A stretch of DNA of 64,000 nt from DASRDZ01 sp035652335 (GTDB lineage Bacteria; Chloroflexota; Dormibacteria; Aeolococcales; Aeolococcaceae). The DNA lies in the NCBI GenBank assembly GCA_035652335.1, contig DASRDZ010000044.1, positions 1 to 64,000 of the forward strand, given 5' to 3'. The notes below the pieces were generated by a model. It made no database searches. It was not told the origin of the DNA and saw nothing but the letters and a program-made list of their open reading frames with translations. Shown one piece after another: positions 59,228 through 64,000 of this stretch; position 1 is the first letter of the stretch; every line of letters starts with the position of its first letter. The translations under genes were made by a program, and so were the position numbers.

Positions 59228-60477
59228 CACTGCTTGACGGCCACCTGCAGCGCCGCGCGGAAGAGCGGCGCCAGCGGCGTCCCCGGCTTGACCCGCACCA
59301 CCTGCGCGCCGATCTCCCGCGCGCGGTGCACCGAGGCCGGGTCCGACTCGTCCCAGACGATGGCCACCACGGACACCGAGGCGCCGGCGTTGACCAGCAT
59401 CCCGGCCAGGCCCGCGGAGCGCGCGTCGAAGTGCGAGGTGATGCACACCACGTGCGCGTCGCGGCGGCCGCCGCGGATGAGCCGTTCCATGCCGTGGTGC
59501 AGCGGCTCGCCGCACATCGCCACCGCGGCCAGGCGGTCGAGGTAGTCGATGCGGGCACGCGAGCCGCGGAACTGCGCGCCCAGCTCGGCGTCGTTGCTGA
59601 TCAGGCGCACCGACATGCCGTCCTTGATGTGCTGCACGCCCACCGAAGCGGCGACGCGCACCGCCGACTCGAAGGTGTCGGACGGGTCGCCTGCGGAGTG
59701 CCAGTTGCGATCGTTGTCGAGCACGACGGTGACGCGGTCGGAGATGCCCTGCTCGAACTCGCGGACGAGCAGCCGGTCGGTGCGCGCGAAGGCCCGCCAG
59801 ACGACGCGGCGCATGTCGTCGCCGGGGACGTAGTCGCGCATGCCGTAGAACTCGAAGCCCTCCGGCCACGGCTTCGACAGCGGCGGGCGCAGCGGCGGCT
59901 CCTCGAACTGCCGCGTCAGGGGACGGTCGAACACCACCTCGGTGGAGGGATGCACGATCATCTCCACGGGCTCGGAGAGCACCTGCCGCCGCCGCGCCAG
60001 GCCGACGGGGTCCTTGAACTCCGCCACCAGCGGGCCGACGCGGTACACGCCGCGCAGCCGCGGGCGGATCTCGTAGGTGTGCTTGAGGTCCTGCCCCGGC
60101 GAGAGCGACAGCACCGGGAAGCGCACGGTGCGGCCGAGATGCGGATGCAGCGACTCCTCGACCACGAAGGTCGTGGCACGCGCCGACGCCGTCAGGGTCA
60201 GCTCGCAGCGCAGGCGCTGCCCCTCACGGGCGCGGCGCGGCAGCCGTGAGCGCACCGCCTCGACGCGCCGCTGGCGCCGCGCCAGCACCACGGCCACCGC
60301 GAAGAGCAGCACCAGTCCGTAGGCCACGAGGTAGAGCGCGCGCCCGCCGACGGCGTTCGCCAGCAGCCAGCCGAGCACGGCAAGCGCCAGCGCCACCAGG
60401 CCGCCGAGGGTGACCCCGGTGCGGCGCTCGACGGCCTGCAGCGCGCCGGAGCTGGGTGCGGCGAGTCGGTTCAGCAT
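59227..60477 (-). CDS. DUF58 domain protein
   Basis: This 416-aa protein has two N-terminal hydrophobic helices (GGLVALALAVLGWLLANAVG; ALYLVAYGLVLLFAVAVVL) and a DUF58 domain with the signature EFYGMRDYVPGDDMRRVVWRA followed by a von Willebrand A-like region. DUF58 proteins are partners of MoxR ATPases, thought to assemble or activate membrane or metal-containing complexes. Its stop overlaps the start of the transglutaminase-like gene. The MoxR gene is 3 bases upstream. Confidence 0.92.
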   Translation of the reverse strand: MLNRLAAPSSGALQAVERRTGVTLGGLVALALAVLGWLLANAVGGRALYLVAYGLVLLFAVAVVLARRQRRVEAVRSRLPRRAREGQRLRCELTLTASARATTFVVEESLHPHLGRTVRFPVLSLSPGQDLKHTYEIRPRLRGVYRVGPLVAEFKDPVGLARRRQVLSEPVEMIVHPSTEVVFDRPLTRQFEEPPLRPPLSKPWPEGFEFYGMRDYVPGDDMRRVVWRAFARTDRLLVREFEQGISDRVTVVLDNDRNWHSAGDPSDTFESAVRVAASVGVQHIKDGMSVRLISNDAELGAQFRGSRARIDYLDRLAAVAMCGEPLHHGMERLIRGGRRDAHVVCITSHFDARSAGLAGMLVNAGASVSVVAIVWDESDPASVHRAREIGAQVVRVKPGTPLAPLFRAALQVAVKQ

Positions 60478-60480
60478 CGG

Positions 60481-61473
60481 CTACGCGGAGGTCCGCACTC
60501 CGATCGGCGGCTTGACCCGGTTGAGCAGGCGGTCGATCACCTTGTCGATGGTCTCGTCGCGCAGCTCGGCGTCCGGGGTCAGCGAGATGCGGTGCGCCAG
60601 CACCGGCTTGATGATCGCCTGCACGTCGTCGGGCATCACGTCCTCGCGCCCGCTCGAGGCGGCGACGACCCGCGCTGCCCGCATCATCGCCAGCGAGGCG
60701 CGTGTCGAGGCCGGCAGCAGCAGCGAGGCGTCGTGCCGCGTCGCCTGCACCAGCTCGGCGATGTAGCGCTTCACCTCGGCGGAGGCCTCCACGCCGCGCG
60801 CCCACTCCTGCATCGCCAGCACGTCCTCCAGGGTGCAGACGGGCTGCAGCGACTCGATCGCCTCCTGCGAGTAGTTGCTGTCGAGCACCTCGATCTCGGC
60901 CTCGATGTCGGCGTAGCCGAGGGAGAGCTTGAACATGAAGCGGTCGAGCTGCGCCTCGGGCAGGGGGAAGGTGCCGGCCAGCTCGATGGGGTTCTGCGTC
61001 CCGATCATGAGGAAGGGGCGCGGCAGGTGATGGGTCACGCCGTCGACGGTGACGTTGCGCTCCTGCATCGCCTCCAATAGCGCCGACTGGGTCTTCGGCG
61101 TCGCCCGGTTGATCTCGTCGGTGAGCAGGATGTTGGTGAACACCGGGCCGGGGCGGAAGGTGAACTGGCGCGTCTGCAGGTCGATGACGCTCGACCCGGT
61201 GACGTCGGACGGCAGCAGGTCGGGCGTGCACTGGATGCGCGAGGTGCCGGCGTCGATGCTCTGGGCCAGCGATCGCGCCAGCATCGTCTTGCCGGTGCCC
61301 GGCAGGTCCTCGAGCAGCACGTGGCCGTCGGCGAGGACGCAGATGACCACGGTGCGGACCACCGGGTCCTTGCCCTTGATGACCCTGCCGATGTTGGCGA
61401 CGACGGCTTCGAAGGTCTCCCGGAAGAGCCCGGGGGTCATCGTGGGGACGGGTTTGCTCATGGTGATGCTCAA
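60481..61473 (-). CDS. MoxR-family AAA+ ATPase
   Basis: This 330-aa AAA+ chaperone-like ATPase has Walker A LEDLPGTGKTMLA, Walker B LLTDEINRATP, sensor 1 IGTQNPIE and an Arg finger near LDRFMFKL. The C-terminal lid holds the MoxR-type VLAHRISLTPDAE. It should act with the DUF58 protein downstream to remodel a partner. Start: TTG 61473 is nine bases after an AGAGG site and is preferred; ATG 61461 lies 12 bases further in. It follows the permease gene by 18 bases, so it may be read from the same message. Confidence 0.94.
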   Translation of the reverse strand: MSITMSKPVPTMTPGLFRETFEAVVANIGRVIKGKDPVVRTVVICVLADGHVLLEDLPGTGKTMLARSLAQSIDAGTSRIQCTPDLLPSDVTGSSVIDLQTRQFTFRPGPVFTNILLTDEINRATPKTQSALLEAMQERNVTVDGVTHHLPRPFLMIGTQNPIELAGTFPLPEAQLDRFMFKLSLGYADIEAEIEVLDSNYSQEAIESLQPVCTLEDVLAMQEWARGVEASAEVKRYIAELVQATRHDASLLLPASTRASLAMMRAARVVAASSGREDVMPDDVQAIIKPVLAHRISLTPDAELRDETIDKVIDRLLNRVKPPIGVRTSA

Positions 61474-61491
61474 GTCAGCTGACCTCTTCTG

Positions 61492-63816
61492 TCATCGATT
61501 CTGGGCGAGCTTCTTCCAGCCGTTCTCCAGCCGGTAGCGGACGGGGACGAGCGCCGCCGCACCGCTCGACTCGCGGCGCAGTGGCGGCAGGACGATGCGA
61601 TCGGAATCCCCGTCCGTCCTGCGGGGTCCGTCGAGACTGGGGACGGCGATGCGATGGCGCCGGGCGATCTGCCGCAGGATGGCGTCGCGTGCCGCGAACA
61701 CGGCGGTGACCAGGCCGCCGGGCGAGAGCAGCAGCACGGCGATGAGCCCCGCGCCCGTTCCCAGGGTGGTGAGCAGCGGGTTCTGGAAGAGCAGCAGGCA
61801 GCCGAAGAAGGCCGTGCCGAGCAGCGGTCCCGCAATCGACCCGAGCCCGCCCACGACGGCGATGAGGAAGATGGTGATGCTCACCGCGGGGATGAAGGAC
61901 ACCGGGTCGACGGCATGCTCGTGGAACACGAACAGCCCACCCGCGCCCGCCGCCAGCGCGCCGGAGATGGCGAACGCCTGCAGCCGGGCGACCACCAGGT
62001 TGACGCCGAACGACTGCGCCGCCGCGTCGTTGTCTCGACAGGCGACCAGGACGCGCGCCATGCGCCCGCGTTTCAGCCCGATCACCAGCAGCACCGCGAT
62101 GGCCAGCATGGCCAGGCAGAAGAAGTAGAACCAGCGCTCGTCCTCGAGGTCGAGGCCGAGGAAGAACGGGCGGGTGACGCCGCTGGGCAGCCAGCGTCCC
62201 AGGAAGGTGGGGTCGAGGACCAGCGTCGACACCAGCAGGCCGAAGGCGAGGGTGCTGACCGCGAGGTGGAAGCCGCGCAGGCGCAGGGCGGGCAGCCCGA
62301 TCAGCACCGACGCGACGCCGCCGACCGCGGCGGCCGCGATGACGCACGGCACGATGTCGAGCCCGATGCGATCGCGCAGCATGGCGGCGACGTACGCGCC
62401 GATGCCGACGAAGGCGAACTGGCCGAGGCTCACCTGGCCCGCCCAGCCGGTGAGCACCAGCACCGACAGCGCCACGATCGCCTCGATGAAGAGCAGCGAC
62501 CAGATCGACGTCTGTCCCGGCGCGGCGATCAGCGGAACGGCGGCGAAGAGGGCGACGAGGAGCACGATGGTCCAGCGCACCAGCCCGCGAACCGCGGGGA
62601 GGTGGCGCAGCTCCGGCGGGATGGGGCGCACCTCCTTCGCCGCCAGGTAGGCCGCGCCCGACTCCTGCTCGGCGCGCGACTCGCGACGGCGGTGGCTGAG
62701 CAGGAAGGCGCCGCCGATGACGCCGAGAAGCACGGCGTCGAACGGTGCCTGGGTGCCCAGCATCCAGAGCATCACCTTGGAGACGATGCCCAGCGCGATG
62801 GCGCCGGCCACCGCCATGGGGATGCTGGTCATCCGGCCGATGGCGACCGCGGCGAGCACCACCAGCAGCGATCCCGCGTCGACCGCGCCGTTGTTCAGCC
62901 CGGCGCCCTGCGTTGAGATGGCGGGGAGGACGACGGCGAGCCCGGAGAGAAGCCCGGCCAGCGCCCAGACCGACCCGGATGTGCGCACGATGGAGATGCC
63001 GAGCGTCTGCGCGCGCGACGGGTCCTCAGCCGCCGCGCGCACCGCGATGCCGATTCGGCTGCGCCAGAGCAGCGCCGCGATCACCGCACAGGCGACGCCG
63101 GCGACGATGAGCGCCATCAGGCTGCCGATGGGGATGGACACCGCCGCCTGCTGCCCCCAGGCGACGCGCACCGACGAGATCGGGAGCGGCACGGGGATGT
63201 GGCCGAGCAGGTTGTCGTTGTCCTGGAAGAGGAGCTGCAGTGCGGCTGGGGCGGTGGCGAGCAGCTGCGCCGCCGCGATGGTGACCACCGTGGCGATGAG
63301 TCGCGGCGCGCTGCGGAACAGCCACACCGCGACGGCGTACACGACGTAGCCGAGCAGCGCCGCCACCACCAATGAGACGAGCAGGCTCACCCAGAAGTTG
63401 ACCGCCAGCATCAGGTCGTAGCGACCGTGGGCCGCGGGCGCCACCAGCTGGCTGGTGAACTGCGCAGGCGACGACTGGAACACGGCGCTGTCGCCCTGCA
63501 CGGTGGGGAAGCAGCCGCCGCAGATCTCCCGCACCAGCAGCACGCCCTGGGCGTGGCGGGCCAGCTCGAAGAAGAGGAAGCCGGCGACCGCGCCGACCTG
63601 GAGCTGGGCGAAGTTGAGGATGCGGTCGGAGCGCAGCACCAGGACGATGCCGATCGCCTGCAGCGCCACGGGCGCAGCACCGGCCACGCCGAGCGCGACG
63701 ATGCCGACGGGCGCCGCGCCGCGCGCCAGCACGGCGACGACGAACACCAGGAAGGCGCCGCCGATCACCACCAGGTCGAGGTTGCTGCGCAGCCACCGCC
63801 GCGCGTCGAGCTGCAT
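61492..63816 (-). CDS. fused LivH-LivM branched-chain amino acid permease
   Basis: This 774-aa membrane protein joins the two ABC permease subunits usually made as LivH and LivM. Residues about 1-390 resemble LivH (RILNFAQLQVGAVAGFLFF; AEDPSRAQTLGISIVRT), and after a charged linker residues about 430-774 resemble LivM (GWAGQVSLGQFAFVGIGAYVAAML; ALRLRGFHLAVSTLAFG; ACRDNDAAAQSFGVN). Both EAA-like coupling loops (AAAEDPSRAQTLG and VACRDNDAAAQSFG) are visible. The ATPase subunits are not in the window. The ATG overlaps the stop of the substrate-binding protein (ATGA). The transported solute is inferred from family only; such systems also carry urea or amides. Confidence 0.9.
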   Translation of the reverse strand: MQLDARRWLRSNLDLVVIGGAFLVFVVAVLARGAAPVGIVALGVAGAAPVALQAIGIVLVLRSDRILNFAQLQVGAVAGFLFFELARHAQGVLLVREICGGCFPTVQGDSAVFQSSPAQFTSQLVAPAAHGRYDLMLAVNFWVSLLVSLVVAALLGYVVYAVAVWLFRSAPRLIATVVTIAAAQLLATAPAALQLLFQDNDNLLGHIPVPLPISSVRVAWGQQAAVSIPIGSLMALIVAGVACAVIAALLWRSRIGIAVRAAAEDPSRAQTLGISIVRTSGSVWALAGLLSGLAVVLPAISTQGAGLNNGAVDAGSLLVVLAAVAIGRMTSIPMAVAGAIALGIVSKVMLWMLGTQAPFDAVLLGVIGGAFLLSHRRRESRAEQESGAAYLAAKEVRPIPPELRHLPAVRGLVRWTIVLLVALFAAVPLIAAPGQTSIWSLLFIEAIVALSVLVLTGWAGQVSLGQFAFVGIGAYVAAMLRDRIGLDIVPCVIAAAAVGGVASVLIGLPALRLRGFHLAVSTLAFGLLVSTLVLDPTFLGRWLPSGVTRPFFLGLDLEDERWFYFFCLAMLAIAVLLVIGLKRGRMARVLVACRDNDAAAQSFGVNLVVARLQAFAISGALAAGAGGLFVFHEHAVDPVSFIPAVSITIFLIAVVGGLGSIAGPLLGTAFFGCLLLFQNPLLTTLGTGAGLIAVLLLSPGGLVTAVFAARDAILRQIARRHRIAVPSLDGPRRTDGDSDRIVLPPLRRESSGAAALVPVRYRLENGWKKLAQNR

Positions 63817-64000
63817 CACGGTGGCCGGCTCCCGCCGTCGCACGCGGACGTGAAGTAGTCGTCACCGGGCCCGCGCGGGAAGGTCGCCCCGGTGTAGCGC
63901 GCACCGTGCTGCTCGTAGCACATGGCGCTGGGTCCCTCGTCGGGATACACGCTCGGCGCCGTCTCGCTCCACCACCAGACGGTGGCGTCCTGGGTCATGT
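63816..64000 (-). CDS. ABC substrate-binding protein, C-terminus only
   Basis: The last 60 codons of a gene cut by the right edge are visible. The translation (WWWSETAPSVYPDEGPSAMCY; GARYTGATFPRG) resembles the C-terminal end of Liv-type periplasmic binding proteins, where 'v.W....s...d.......GG.RY' is common. Its stop overlaps the permease start by ATGA, the expected position for the binding protein of that transporter. The start lies outside the window. Confidence 0.6.
   Translation of the reverse strand, partial: MTQDATVWWWSETAPSVYPDEGPSAMCYEQHGARYTGATFPRGPGDDYFTSACDGGSRPP

Overview
The window is about 64 kb of very GC-rich bacterial chromosome, densely packed with protein genes; no gene-free stretch exceeds 300 bases (the longest is about 290 bases at 15989-16275). 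Start codons are ATG, GTG and some TTG, and many neighbours overlap by ATGA or GTGA. The content points to a free-living soil-type heterotroph: plant-sugar catabolism, secreted glycosidases and a sedolisin, long secreted proteins with GYWLV-type repeats, and CcsB-type cytochrome maturation. My best guess is a member of Candidatus Dormibacterota or a related Chloroflexota/Actinobacteriota lineage, but nothing here fixes the taxon. I saw no rRNA, tRNA, transposase, integrase or CRISPR array.

Region by region. 1-1010: a RES toxin (cut by the left edge) with its Xre/MbcA-like antitoxin and a palindromic promoter. 1019-5713: CcsB, an SRPBCC protein, an AAA+ ATPase divergent from a YcaQ/AlkX-type DNA glycosylase across a perfect 20-bp dyad, and a membrane protein. 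5719-12291: a rhamnose/lactate island with a LacI regulator divergent from rhaI-rhaB-lutC-lutBA. LacI-type operators in the rhaI promoter recur 20 kb away in front of a GH78 alpha-L-rhamnosidase (27232), which suggests one regulon. 12348-17554: an orphan Cys protein, RidA, a GntR regulator, an ABC-2 exporter, a DyP peroxidase and a small Cys protein. 17556-26163: MsrA, a membrane protein, a secreted S53 peptidase, a VOC protein, MsrB, a COG4280 membrane protein with a small coupled partner, an SDR, two zinc-ribbon membrane proteins (one an HtrA-like protease) and DoxX. 26213-38019: a PT-rich surface protein, the GH78 enzyme, a two-component system and two large secreted proteins. 38033-43046: a second ABC exporter, an aldose epimerase, a PhnB-like VOC protein and an AraC regulator.

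43024-54886 is an accessory carbohydrate region: a cytoplasmic-type sulfatase, a kelch-GH10 fusion, a clan GH-A glycosidase, an aldo/keto reductase, and two paralogous AraC regulators each next to a PhyH-type dioxygenase. 54107-64000 is a long co-directional, mostly start/stop-coupled run: substrate-binding protein (cut by the right edge), LivH-LivM fusion, MoxR, DUF58, a transglutaminase-like membrane protein, two lipoproteins and a PhyH protein. The MoxR-DUF58-transglutaminase trio is a known arrangement, but here the transglutaminase fold appears to have lost all three catalytic residues and carries a fused lipoprotein-like C-terminus.

The strongest candidates for new biology are this degenerate transglutaminase operon with its coupled dioxygenase, the two AraC/PhyH/glycosidase cassettes (one GH10 domain has Gln where the nucleophile Glu belongs), and the rhamnose-to-lactate regulon with a LutB-LutA fusion.
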